Shown piece after piece: positions 36,984-45,710 of a stretch of 64,000 bases of DNA. The position numbers and the translations under genes are program-made. Position 1 is the first letter of the stretch. Every line of letters begins with the position of its first letter. Below the pieces are notes generated by a model, which saw only the letters and a list, made by a program, of their open reading frames with translations, did not search any database and was not told the DNA's origin. This DNA is from Pseudoxanthomonas spadix (GTDB lineage: Bacteria; Pseudomonadota; Gammaproteobacteria; Xanthomonadales; Xanthomonadaceae), in assembly GCF_003703395.1 (NCBI RefSeq), contig NZ_RDQN01000005.1, positions 124,001-188,000 on the forward strand, in the 5' to 3' direction.

Positions 36984-37082
36984 TCAAGCTCAAGGTGCTT
37001 CGGTTGCGGTGGACGGTCAGGGCGCCGTCCGCCGCATTTTTCCGCCCCCGCACCGGCATCCATCACAAGGCAATCAAACGCA

Positions 37083-38693
37083 ATGCAAGACCGTGTCCGA
37101 AGTGGAATGAGTCGTCGCCAGCTGTTGGGCCGCATCGGCCTGGCCGCAGGTGGCACGATGATGTACCAGGCCATGACCAGCCTGGGGTTTGCCGCCGAAT
37201 CCGGCTACAAGGGGCCCGTGCGGCTGGAGGGCAGTCCCAGGGGCGCCAGCGTGCTGGTGCTGGGCGCGGGCCTGGCCGGCATGACCACCGCCTTCGAGCT
37301 GCGCAAGGCCGGCTACCAGGTCAGGATCCTCGAATACAACGCACGTCCGGGCGGGCGCAACTGGACCCTGCGCGGCGGTGATACCTATACCGAGCTGGGC
37401 GGCCAAACCCAGCACTGCGGCTTCGACGAAGGGCTCTACATCAATCCGGGCCCGTGGCGGATCCCGCACCACCACCGCGCGGTGCTGGCCTACTGCAAGC
37501 AGTTCAACGTGCCGCTGGAATCGTTCGTGCAGGTCAACTACAACGCCTTCCTGCACAACACCGAGGCCTTCGGCGGCAAGCCGCAGCGCTTCCGCGAGAT
37601 CGATGCCGACTACAAGGGCCAGGTGTCCGAGCTGCTGGCCAAGGCCACCGCGCAGGGTGCGCTGGACCAGCAGGTGACCAAGCAGGACCAGGAGCTGCTG
37701 CTGGAATCGCTGCGCAGCTGGGGCGCGCTGGACCGCAACATGGCCTACGTGGCGGGCGATGACAGCAACCTGCGCCGCGGCTATGCCAAATACCCCGGCG
37801 GCGGCCTCGGTGGCAAGCCGGAGCTGTCGACGCCGCTGTCGCTGGAGGACGTGCTGCGCTCGCGCCTGTGGAAGCAGCTGGCGGCCGGCACCAACATCGA
37901 AATGCAGACCAGCATGTTCCAGCCGGTGGGCGGCATGGACCAGCTCGGCAAGGCGTTCGCGCGCGCGCTGGGCCCGGGCGTGATCCAGTACAACGCCAGG
38001 GTCACCGGCATCGACCAGGACGAGCACGGCGTCACCGTGACCTACGAAGACACCGGTGCGCCGGGCAGCACCCACACGGCCACCGCCGACTGGTGCGTAT
38101 GCACGATCCCGTTCTCGGTGCTCAGCCGCATCCCGGTCAAGGTCGGCCCGGCCATGGCCGATGCGATCACCAAGCTGCCCTATGCCTCCTCGGTGAAAGT
38201 GGGGCTGCAGTTCAAGCGCCGCTTCTGGGAAGAGGATGAGGCCATCTACGGCGGCATCAGCTACACCAACCTGCCGATCAGCAACATCAGCTATCCCAGC
38301 ACCGGCTTCCATGCGCCGGGCAAGGGCGTGCTGCTGGGCGCCTATGTCTGGGGCCTGGATGCATTCGACTTCACCTCGCACAGCCCGGCCGAACGTGTGC
38401 GCCGCACGGTGGCCTATGGCAGCCAGATCCACCCGCAGTACCCGAAGGAATTCGACAACGGCATCTCGGTGGCCTGGCACCGGGTGCCGGGCAATCACGG
38501 TTGCTTTGGCACCTGGACCGAGGACCTGCGCGCCCAGCACTACCAGGCGGCCTGCCAGATCGACGGCCGCATCGCCATGGCCGGCGAGCACATTTCCTAC
38601 ATCCCGGCCTGGCAGGAGGGCGCGGTCCTGTCCGCGCACGATGTCATCGGCCGCCTGCATGCCAAGGTGATGGCCACCGGAGGCCGCGCATGA
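37083..38693 (+). CDS. Tat-exported flavin amine oxidase (L-amino acid/monoamine oxidase family)
   Basis: A 536-residue FAD-dependent amine oxidase predicted to be folded in the cytoplasm and exported by Tat. The Tat motif is SRRQLLGRIGLAAGG near the N-terminus. The FAD site is VLVLGAGLAGMTTAFELRKAG with EYNARPGGRNWTL, and the C-terminal FAD contact is IAMAGEHISYIPAWQEGAVLSAHDVI. The reaction is oxidative deamination of an amine or amino acid to an imine plus reduced flavin. Its stop overlaps the cytochrome c start (ATGA), suggesting the cytochrome is its electron acceptor rather than oxygen. A second start at 37107, nearer the twin arginine, is possible. Confidence 0.9.
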   Translation: MQDRVRSGMSRRQLLGRIGLAAGGTMMYQAMTSLGFAAESGYKGPVRLEGSPRGASVLVLGAGLAGMTTAFELRKAGYQVRILEYNARPGGRNWTLRGGDTYTELGGQTQHCGFDEGLYINPGPWRIPHHHRAVLAYCKQFNVPLESFVQVNYNAFLHNTEAFGGKPQRFREIDADYKGQVSELLAKATAQGALDQQVTKQDQELLLESLRSWGALDRNMAYVAGDDSNLRRGYAKYPGGGLGGKPELSTPLSLEDVLRSRLWKQLAAGTNIEMQTSMFQPVGGMDQLGKAFARALGPGVIQYNARVTGIDQDEHGVTVTYEDTGAPGSTHTATADWCVCTIPFSVLSRIPVKVGPAMADAITKLPYASSVKVGLQFKRRFWEEDEAIYGGISYTNLPISNISYPSTGFHAPGKGVLLGAYVWGLDAFDFTSHSPAERVRRTVAYGSQIHPQYPKEFDNGISVAWHRVPGNHGCFGTWTEDLRAQHYQAACQIDGRIAMAGEHISYIPAWQEGAVLSAHDVIGRLHAKVMATGGRA

Positions 38694-39133
38694 ACGCCCG
38701 TGTCCTGATCGTGGTCGCGCTGGCGAGCGCGCTGCTGGCCGGGCCGGCCTGGCTGGCCGCGCCGGTGCGCGCGCAGAGCTCCGATGCCACCGGCCTGGCC
38801 AACACCCGCGACTTCGCGCAGGCCGACGGCGCCCAGGTCTATGCCACCATCTGTGCCGGTTGCCACATGCCTGACGGCCAGGGTGCGCGCGGTGCGGGCG
38901 AATATCCCGCGCTGGCCGCCAACCCCAAGCTGGCCGCCGCGCCCTACGTGGAGATGATGGTGCTGTCGGGCAACGGCGCGATGCCCGGTTTTGCTGGCAT
39001 GCTCAGCGATCGTCAGGTGGCCGAAGTGACCACGTATGTCCGCACCCACTTCGGCAACCGGTACGACGATGTGGTGACCGAGCAGGACGTCAAGGCCCTG
39101 CGCGCCTCGCTGGCCACCGCATCCGCAGATTGA
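38690..39133 (+). CDS. Periplasmic c-type cytochrome
   Basis: A 147-residue monohaem cytochrome c with a Sec signal (cut near VRAQ) and the haem motif CAGCH (Cys55, Cys58, His59). The likely axial Met is in NGAMPGFAGMLSDRQVAEVTTYVRTHFGN, the normal class I C-terminal pattern. It overlaps the amine oxidase gene by 4 bp and is probably its dedicated electron acceptor, passing electrons to the respiratory chain. The two would form a dehydrogenase pair that avoids hydrogen peroxide. Confidence 0.92.
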   Translation: MNARVLIVVALASALLAGPAWLAAPVRAQSSDATGLANTRDFAQADGAQVYATICAGCHMPDGQGARGAGEYPALAANPKLAAAPYVEMMVLSGNGAMPGFAGMLSDRQVAEVTTYVRTHFGNRYDDVVTEQDVKALRASLATASAD

Positions 39134-39172
39134 GCTGTGCCTTCTTCCATTACCTTTCTTTACGGAGTTCCC

Positions 39173-39676
39173 ATGGCCCTGTCCCGTTCCCTGCGTCTCC
39201 CACTGCTGACCGCCCTGCTGCTGCCGCTGGCTGCCCAGGCCGCCGATGTGGTGCGCGTGCCGATTCCCGGCAGCGATTTTCCGATTGCCGCGGCGGTGGA
39301 AGTACCGGCCGGCAAGGCCACCATCTACCTCAGCGGCAAGGTGCCGGCAGTGACCAATCCTGCGGCGCCCAAGGATTCGGTGGAAGCCTTTGGCGACATG
39401 AAGACCCAGACCATCAGCGTGCTCACCCAGATCCAGAAGCAGCTGGAAGGCATGGGCCTGGGGATGAAGGACGTGGTCAAGATGCAGGCCTTCCTGGTCG
39501 GCGGCCCGGAGACCAGCGGCAAGATGGATTTCAAGGGCTTCATGGAGGGCTACACCCAGTTCTTCGGCAAGGACGCCAAGCAGATGAACCTGCCGGCGCG
39601 CTCGGCCTTCCAGATCGCCGCGCTGGGCAATCCGGGCATGCGCATCGAGATCGAAGTGATCGCCGTGCGTCCCTGA
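39173..39676 (+). CDS. RidA/YjgF family protein with signal peptide
   Basis: A 167-residue member of the RidA (YjgF/YER057c/UK114) family of imine/enamine deaminases. Unusually it has a Sec signal (LRLPLLTALLLPLAAQA, cut before ADVVRV), so it should act in the periplasm. The core shows ATIYLSGKVPAV, DMKTQTISVLTQIQKQLEGMGLGMKDVVKMQAFLVG and the ending LGNPGMRIEIEVIAV with the conserved Arg. CGGAG precedes the ATG at 39173. Hydrolysing the imine made by the neighbouring amine oxidase is the natural inference. Confidence 0.9.
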   Translation: MALSRSLRLPLLTALLLPLAAQAADVVRVPIPGSDFPIAAAVEVPAGKATIYLSGKVPAVTNPAAPKDSVEAFGDMKTQTISVLTQIQKQLEGMGLGMKDVVKMQAFLVGGPETSGKMDFKGFMEGYTQFFGKDAKQMNLPARSAFQIAALGNPGMRIEIEVIAVRP

Positions 39677-39706
39677 TCGATCCCTTTCCCGTACCGGAGT
39701 CGTCCG

Positions 39707-40933
39707 ATGAACATGCCCTTCTCCCGTCGCCAGTTCCTGCGCAATTCCGCCCTTGCCGCCGGCGCCAGCGTCGGCGCCCCGCTGCTGGCCCTGCCCGGCG
39801 CAGCCCTGGCCCAGCGTGCCGGCCCGGCGCGCCTTGCGGTGGACCCTGACGCCGCCGCCGCACTGGGCCTGGCGCCGGTGATGATCAACGCCAACGAAAA
39901 TCCGCTCGGTCCCAGCGAGGCCGCGCTGAAGGCGATCAACGGCATCGCCCCGCAGGGCGGGCGCTACCTGGGTGAGCTGGCGCAGGAACTGGTCCAGGAA
40001 CTGGCCACCCAGCTGGGCCTCAAGCCCGAGCACATCGTGCCCTACGTCGGTTCCACCCCGCCGCTGCAGTACACGGTGATGGCCTTCACCTCACCCAGTG
40101 CCTCGCTGGTCACCGCCGACCCCACGTTCGAAGCCGGCTGGCGGGTGGCCGAGTCGACCAAGGCGCCGGTCCACAAGATCCCGCTGCGCGCCGACTACAG
40201 CCATGACGTGCAGGCCATGTGCGCAGCCGATGCCGGCGCCGGCATGCTCTACCTGTGCAATCCCAACAACCCGACCGGTTCGATCACCACCCGCAAGGAC
40301 ATCGAGTACGCGCTGGCGCACAAGCCCAAGGGCAGCATCCTGGTGCTGGACGAGGCCTACATCCACCTCTCGCCGAGCGCGGTCAGCGGCGTGGACCTGG
40401 TTGCGGCGGGCCAGGACGTGGTGGTCCTGCGCACCTTCTCCAAGCTCTACGGCATGGCCGGCATCCGCCTGGGCTATGCCGCCGCGCGTCCGGACCTGCT
40501 CAAGAAGATGACCTATTTCGGCATCAATGCGCTGCCGGTGACAGCCATGGCCGCCGGCCTTGCCAGCCTGCGCGATCCGCAGCTGGTGCCCACCCGCCAG
40601 CGCACCAACGCCGTGCTGCGCGACGAGGTCACCGCCTGGCTGACCGCGCAGGGCCATGCGTGCACGACCTCGGAGAGCAACTGCTTCATGGTCGATGTCA
40701 AGCGCCCGGCACCGGAGTTCATGCAGGCCATGGCGACCTACGGGGTGTTCGTCGGTCGCGCCTGGCCGGTGTGGCCGACCTGGTCGCGCATCACCGTTGG
40801 CACCGCGCCGGAAATGGCACGTTTCAAGGACGCTTTCGCCAAGGTGATGGCCGGCCAGCGCGGCCCGCTGCCGGTCAAGACCGCGATGCTGCAGGACGAA
40901 CGCCGCGACGGCAGTGTGACCGCCTACGCCTGA
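39707..40933 (+). CDS. Tat-exported PLP aminotransferase (class I/II, HisC-like)
   Basis: A 408-residue fold-type-I aminotransferase with an N-terminal twin-arginine signal (FSRRQFLRNSALAAGASVG, cut near ALAQ). Class I/II features are INANENPLGPSEAAL, YLCNPNNPTG, VLDEAYIHL and RTFSKLYGMAGIRLGYAAA with the PLP lysine at about residue 246. It resembles histidinol-phosphate aminotransferases, but Tat export with bound PLP makes a biosynthetic role unlikely. It follows ridA by 30 bp and closes the oxidase cluster. A GTAG repeat pair separates it from the convergent regulator gene. Confidence 0.9.
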   Translation: MNMPFSRRQFLRNSALAAGASVGAPLLALPGAALAQRAGPARLAVDPDAAAALGLAPVMINANENPLGPSEAALKAINGIAPQGGRYLGELAQELVQELATQLGLKPEHIVPYVGSTPPLQYTVMAFTSPSASLVTADPTFEAGWRVAESTKAPVHKIPLRADYSHDVQAMCAADAGAGMLYLCNPNNPTGSITTRKDIEYALAHKPKGSILVLDEAYIHLSPSAVSGVDLVAAGQDVVVLRTFSKLYGMAGIRLGYAAARPDLLKKMTYFGINALPVTAMAAGLASLRDPQLVPTRQRTNAVLRDEVTAWLTAQGHACTTSESNCFMVDVKRPAPEFMQAMATYGVFVGRAWPVWPTWSRITVGTAPEMARFKDAFAKVMAGQRGPLPVKTAMLQDERRDGSVTAYA

Positions 40934-40940
40934 GCGGCAC

Positions 40941-41010
40941 GGCGGTGGCGGGTCGAGACCCGCTCTACGCGGCAAGGCGGTGGCGGGTCGAGACCCGCCC
41001 TACGCGGCTG
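40941..41010. repeat. Two tandem GTAG-type REP hairpins
   Basis: Two 35-bp units (40941-40975, 40976-41010) each hold GCGGGT-CGAG-ACCCGC with CTAC (GTAG on the other strand) beside it. This is the SMAG/GTAG repeat type known from Stenotrophomonas and relatives. Placed between convergent genes, they may also act as a bidirectional terminator. Confidence 0.88.
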
Positions 41011-41040
41011 GCCGGCTCGGCGGGCGCGCCGGGCCGCGGG

Positions 41041-43800
41041 TCATGCCGGTGGCCTGGCCGCGGCGATCAGGCCGCGCTGCAGGGCAATGCCAAGCGCGGC
41101 CTCGCGGGTGCTCGCTTCCAGCTTGCGGTAGAGGTTCTTGAGATGGAACTTGACCGTATTTTCCGACACCGCCAGACGCCGGGCGATCTGCTTGTTGGAA
41201 TGGCCCAGGGCCAGCTCGGCCAGCACTTCCAGCTCGCGTTCGCTGAACAGTTCGGTGACCAGTGCCTGTTCACAGGACAGCTTGTCCAGCAGGGTCTGGA
41301 TGGTCAGCGCCCGGGTGGTGCCGGCGGCGGCCTGCGGGTCCAGCTGACGCGCACTGCGCAGCAGCGCCTTGACCGGCAAGCCCACTTCCAGCGCCACCTG
41401 CCAGGCGCGGGTCCCGGCGATGTGGTCCAGCGCCGCGCGCAGCGGCGGCAGCATCGATTCCATCTGCCCACGCTGCTGCAGGGTCAGGGCCAGTCGCAGC
41501 TGCACGCGGCCCAGGTGGTACTGGTCGCCGGCCGCTTCGGCGGCCTGCTGCTGCTTGCGCAGGATCGCCAGCGCCTGGCCCGCGCGTCCGGCCTGGGCGT
41601 GCCAGCGCGCCAGGACAAAGCCCAGCGCATGGGCCTGGCGCCAGCCGTGGCCACTGGCCAGGGCGTGGTCGAATGCGGCTTCGCCGCCGCAGCGGGCGAT
41701 CATCGCGTCGGTGGCGTGGCTGCCGGGCAGGTCCAGCAGCAGGTCCAGGCGCCAGGCGGCGGCCAGCTCGGCCAGGCGGACCAGGTGCCGGCGCGCGGCC
41801 AGGGCATCGATGCGGGCCAGCAGCGCGTGCGCCGAACGCCCGCTGCGGTCGCGCTGGCGGGCCAGGGTCAGCGCGGTGGCGTAGCCGGCCACGTAGGCAT
41901 CGACCCAGCCGTCGCCGCGTTCCAGGGTGTCCAGTGCACCGTCGAGCAGGTCGGAAGCTTCGTCGTAGCGGCCGTGCTCGGCCTGCAACTGGGCCAGCAG
42001 GCAGCGGCAGGCAGCGACCAGCGTGGCATCGGCGGCATCTGCGCAATGGGCCAGTTGCAGGGCGCGGCGGTAGCTCGCTTCGGCCTGGTCCAGGGCGCCG
42101 CGGTAGAACTGGCCCTGGCCCAGGTGGACCAGGGCATAACCCACAGTGGCCGGGGTCTGGCTGCGGGTCATGACCTCGGCAGCGTCCTGCGCCAGCGCCT
42201 GGGCGGCGGGGAAGTCGCCACGGCCCAGCGCCGTGGTCGCGCAGATGCACAGCAGCGTGCCGCGGCCCAGGTGGTCGTCCTCATCCAGTGCCCGCGCCTG
42301 CGCCGACAGCTGGGCGATGCCGCGCGCGTTGCCGCAGATCTGGTCCAGCAGGCCGCGCAGCAGCGCCACCACCACCACGTAGTCGCGTTCCAGCGGCGCG
42401 CGCTGGCTTTCCGGGAAATCGCGGAAGCGCTCCAGCAGCGTCTGGGCATGGCTGAACTCGCCCAGGCGCATGTGCAGGTAGGCCTGGGTCAGGTTGAGCG
42501 CCGGCGTGTCACGCACCAGGCGCGGATCGAACTGGCGCAGCAGCGCGGCCACCGAGGCGGTGCCGTGCCGCAGCAGCATCTGCCAGCTGCCAGCCTGGCC
42601 GATGCAGTCGGCCGCCAGCGGCACATCGTGCGCGGCCAGTGCGTGGCGCACCGCTTCGGGCAGGTGACCGTGCTCGGCGCACCAGCGCGCCGCGCGCTGG
42701 TGCAGGCCGCCGACCAGGCCGGGCGACTGGCGATCAAGCTGCTGATGCAGGAACTCGGCGAACAACGGGTGGTAGCGAAACCATTCCTGGTCATCGTCCA
42801 GCGGCACCAGCAGGCCATGGAAGTGGCCCAGGCCGGCCAGCAGCTGGCCGCTGTCCCGGCGCTGGCGCACCGCATCGGCCAGGGCCGCGTTGAAGCGCTC
42901 CAGTACCGCGGTCTCCAGCAGGAACGCGCGCAGCGCCGGGGCCAGGTCGCTGACCACCTGTTCGGCCAGATAGGCGGCCAGTCCGGCGGTGCGTCCGGAA
43001 AACCGGGCCACGTCCTCGCTGCGGCGCCCATCGCCGGAGATCCACAGCGCCGCCAGGCGCACGGCCACCGGCCAGCCTTCGGTCTTTTCGCGCAGGCGGC
43101 GGGCGTCGTGCTGCGAAGAGGTCGCGCCCAGCACGGCCTGGGTTTCGCCGCTGTCCAGCGCCAGCTGCGTGGCGTCCACGCGCTGCAGCGCACCGTGCAC
43201 GTCCAGGCGCGCCAGTGGCAGTGCCGGTGCGCGGCGGGTGGCCACCAGCACGTGCAGCAGCGGGCCGCCGTGTTCGACCAGCAGGGTGATGATTTCGTCG
43301 GCGGCCGGGCAGGCGGCGCGGTCGTAGTCGTCCAGGATCAGCACCAGCGGCTGCTGCGCGCAGCGGACCGCGCGCAGCAGTGCGGTGCGGGTGGTGGCGG
43401 TGTCCAGTTCGCGCCAGTGGGCCAGGCCCAGCGGCAAGGTGCTGTTGTCGAAGGCGCCCAGTCCCAGCGTCAGCGCCAGGTAGGCGAGCAGGCGCGCCGG
43501 TTCGGCATCGCCCTCGTCCAGCGACAGCCAGGCGACCTGGGCCTGGCCGGTCGCCAGCAGGTGCGCGTGCCACTGCGCCAGCAGGGTGGTCTTGCCGAAG
43601 CCCGGTGGCGCCAGCAGCAGGGTCAGCGGCAGGGCGATGCCGGCATCGAGGGTCTCGAGCAGGCGCGCGCGCGATACCGCGTCCACGTGCAGGCGCGGCG
43701 GCTCGAGCTTGTCCGGCAGGATCCAGTCCGCCGCGATGGCCCCTTCGCGCAGGGCGAGGGGACGCGGTCCGATCAGTGCGACGGGTTTTGCAGCAGGCAC
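41041..43800 (-). CDS. MalT-like LuxR-family ATP-dependent regulator (LAL)
   Basis: A large STAND-ATPase transcriptional activator of the MalT/LAL type, 919 residues from the GTG at 43800. The N-terminal NTPase has Walker A LLAPPGFGKTTLLAQW and Walker B PLVLILDDYDRA. A long TPR-like helical sensor region follows, and a C-terminal LuxR HTH (LSERELEVLAELALGHSNKQIARRLAVSENTVKFHLKNLYRKL). The frame is open to a TTG at 43863, but GGAG precedes the GTG at the right distance, so I chose it. It is convergent to the amine oxidase cluster and is the best candidate to bind the CCTACCC repeats before both TonB receptor genes. Confidence 0.9.
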   Translation of the reverse strand: MPAAKPVALIGPRPLALREGAIAADWILPDKLEPPRLHVDAVSRARLLETLDAGIALPLTLLLAPPGFGKTTLLAQWHAHLLATGQAQVAWLSLDEGDAEPARLLAYLALTLGLGAFDNSTLPLGLAHWRELDTATTRTALLRAVRCAQQPLVLILDDYDRAACPAADEIITLLVEHGGPLLHVLVATRRAPALPLARLDVHGALQRVDATQLALDSGETQAVLGATSSQHDARRLREKTEGWPVAVRLAALWISGDGRRSEDVARFSGRTAGLAAYLAEQVVSDLAPALRAFLLETAVLERFNAALADAVRQRRDSGQLLAGLGHFHGLLVPLDDDQEWFRYHPLFAEFLHQQLDRQSPGLVGGLHQRAARWCAEHGHLPEAVRHALAAHDVPLAADCIGQAGSWQMLLRHGTASVAALLRQFDPRLVRDTPALNLTQAYLHMRLGEFSHAQTLLERFRDFPESQRAPLERDYVVVVALLRGLLDQICGNARGIAQLSAQARALDEDDHLGRGTLLCICATTALGRGDFPAAQALAQDAAEVMTRSQTPATVGYALVHLGQGQFYRGALDQAEASYRRALQLAHCADAADATLVAACRCLLAQLQAEHGRYDEASDLLDGALDTLERGDGWVDAYVAGYATALTLARQRDRSGRSAHALLARIDALAARRHLVRLAELAAAWRLDLLLDLPGSHATDAMIARCGGEAAFDHALASGHGWRQAHALGFVLARWHAQAGRAGQALAILRKQQQAAEAAGDQYHLGRVQLRLALTLQQRGQMESMLPPLRAALDHIAGTRAWQVALEVGLPVKALLRSARQLDPQAAAGTTRALTIQTLLDKLSCEQALVTELFSERELEVLAELALGHSNKQIARRLAVSENTVKFHLKNLYRKLEASTREAALGIALQRGLIAAARPPA

Positions 43801-43820
43801 GTGCGTCTCCGCTGACGGGC

Positions 43821-43841
43821 CGATCTTCTCGAAGAAGATCG
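43821..43841. promoter_or_regulatory. 21-bp palindrome in the LAL regulator leader
   Basis: CGATCTTCT and AGAAGATCG are perfect 9-bp inverted arms around CGA, 21-41 bp before the regulator's GTG start. It could be an operator or an mRNA hairpin. If the upstream TTG were the start, it would lie inside the coding frame. Confidence 0.6.
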
Positions 43842-44009
43842 AGCCAGGACGTCGAGCACGCAAGCCAGTGCGCCATCAGGCGCCGCGCCGCTCGGATGCT
43901 GTGACAGGGCCCCCGCCCATACCTGTCCCTAGGTACCTGACCGTTACGTTATGTCACCAAGCGGTCACTTGCCAAGCCCGTGCCATGTGACCGGTCGCGC
44001 CGCGCCGGG

Positions 44010-45296
44010 TCAGGCGATGGCCAGGAACGCCGCGCGTGCTGCCTCCAAGGTCGCCGCAATGACCGTTTCATCATGTGAACTGGAGGTAAATCCGGCCTCG
44101 TAGGCCGACGGCGCCAGGAACACCCCGCGCTCGAGCATGGCGTGGAAGAACCGGTTGAACGCGGCCGTGTCGCAGGCGGTGGCCTGGGCGTAGGTCTCCA
44201 CCTTCTGGTCGGTGAAGAACAGGCCGAACATCCCCCCCACCTGGTTGGTGGTGAGCGCCACGCCGGCCTGGGCCGCAGCCGCTTCCAGCCCGGCGCACAG
44301 GCTGGCCGTGGCAGCGGTGAGGCGCGCGTGGAAGCCCGGCGCCTGGACCAGCTCCAGCATTGCCAGGCCGGCGGCCATGGCCACCGGATTGCCCGACAGG
44401 GTGCCGGCCTGGTAGATCGGCCCGGCCGGGGCGATCTGGCGCATCAGCTCGGCGCGGCCGCCATAGGCACCCACCGGCATGCCGCCGCCGATGATCTTGC
44501 CGAAGGTGGTCAGGTCCGGGGTGATCCCGTAGTGCGCCTGCGCCCCCCCAAGCGCGACCCGGAAGCCGGTCATCACCTCATCGAAGATCAGCACGGCGCC
44601 ATGCTGGCTGCACAGCGCGCGCAGGTGCTGCAGGTAGCCTGCCCGCGGCGGGATGCAGTTGGCGTTGCCGACCACCGGCTCGATGATGACCGCGGCGATC
44701 TCGCGACCGATCTCATCGAACAGTGCCGTGGCGCCGTCGAAGTCGTTGTAGCTCAGGGTGGCGGTCAGCGCGCTCAGGCCCGCGGGCACGCCCGGCGAGG
44801 TCGGCACGCCCAGGGTCAGCATGCCGCTGCCGGCCTTGACCAGGAACGAATCGCCGTGGCCGTGGTAGCAGCCTTCGAACTTGACGATGCGCTGGCGCCC
44901 GGTGGCCCCGCGCGCCAGGCGGATCGCCGAGAGGGTGGCCTCGGTGCCGGAGTTGACCATGCGCACCATCTGGCAGGACGGCACCAGGCCGGTGATGGTT
45001 TCGGCCATGGTGACCTCGGCCGGGCAGGGCGCGCCGAAGGACAGCCCGTCGCCGATTGCCCTGGCCACCGCTTCGCGCACGTGCGGATGGTTGTGGCCGA
45101 CGATCATCGGCCCCCACGAGCCCACGTAGTCGATGTAGCGGTTGCCGTCCACGTCGAACAGATACGCCCCATCGGCGCGCTGGACGAAGAACGGCTCGCC
45201 GCCCACCGACTTGAACGCGCGCACCGGCGAGTTGACCCCGCCGGGGATCAGCGCCTGGGCGCGGGCGAAAAGGTCGTGGGAGCGGGCGTGCTGCAT
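44010..45296 (-). CDS. hemL: Glutamate-1-semialdehyde 2,1-aminomutase
   Basis: HemL converts glutamate-1-semialdehyde to 5-aminolevulinate, the tetrapyrrole precursor, using PLP. The 428-residue protein is full length with [22 protein letters not shown], the [16 protein letters not shown] segment, [33 protein letters not shown] and [19 protein letters not shown] with the PLP Lys267. It lies between the LAL regulator and TonB receptor 2, but it is a housekeeping gene and shows no link to them. It is divergent from receptor 2. Confidence 0.97.
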   Translation of the reverse strand: MQHARSHDLFARAQALIPGGVNSPVRAFKSVGGEPFFVQRADGAYLFDVDGNRYIDYVGSWGPMIVGHNHPHVREAVARAIGDGLSFGAPCPAEVTMAETITGLVPSCQMVRMVNSGTEATLSAIRLARGATGRQRIVKFEGCYHGHGDSFLVKAGSGMLTLGVPTSPGVPAGLSALTATLSYNDFDGATALFDEIGREIAAVIIEPVVGNANCIPPRAGYLQHLRALCSQHGAVLIFDEVMTGFRVALGGAQAHYGITPDLTTFGKIIGGGMPVGAYGGRAELMRQIAPAGPIYQAGTLSGNPVAMAAGLAMLELVQAPGFHARLTAATASLCAGLEAAAAQAGVALTTNQVGGMFGLFFTDQKVETYAQATACDTAAFNRFFHAMLERGVFLAPSAYEAGFTSSSHDETVIAATLEAARAAFLAIA

Positions 45297-45498
45297 CGAA
45301 GGATCCTGTGCTTGAGCGGAGGGGCGGGTCCGGAAGAGGCGGGCCAGGCGTCGGACGCCAGTTGCGAGGTCGGCATGACAGGGCCACCGGCCACATCGAC
45401 CGTATCTGGATCCTGAAGGCTGGCGACCAGTCTTTCGGCGCCCCAGACCTGCCCATTGTCGCGGTTGCCGCCCGCCAGGGCCACCGGCGCAGACCCGA

Positions 45499-45563
45499 CC
45501 TACCCATCCAGCCGGGACCTACCCGTCGAAAGGCTGTCGCCGATCCTGCCCGTTCCCTAGCAT
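45499..45563 (+). promoter_or_regulatory. CCTACCC direct repeat and -10-like hexamer upstream of TonB receptor 2
   Basis: CCTACCC at 45499-45505 and 45518-45524 (19 bp apart), then 33 bases, then TAGCAT at 45558-45563. Spacing is identical to the element before TonB receptor 1, and 26 of 30 bases of the repeat block agree (GGGACCTACCCG is shared exactly). The 414-bp hemL-receptor gap also holds the inverted repeat CGTCGTT-N11-AACGACG at 45644-45668, in the predicted leader. Confidence 0.65.
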
Positions 45564-45710
45564 CCATGGCGCATGTCGCTGCATGAGCTCATCAATAACG
45601 GCCATTGGCCAGCGGCGCACAGGCTCTGCACCGTGTCATCCAGCGTCGTTCTCAGGGGTGAAACGACGCATCTCTCAGCATGCCGACCTAACTTGGGGAA
45701 TAAAAACAGC

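Noticed and set aside
40219-43815. A 1198-codon plus-strand open frame across the aminotransferase and LAL regulator
   Set aside because: Its translation has no domain pattern and is rich in Gln/Gly/Arg; it runs antisense to a convincing LAL protein.
44010-45296. hemL as part of the periplasmic oxidation regulon
   Set aside because: It lies inside the region, but it is a universal haem gene, is on the opposite strand from receptor 2 and has no CCTACCC repeat oriented to it.
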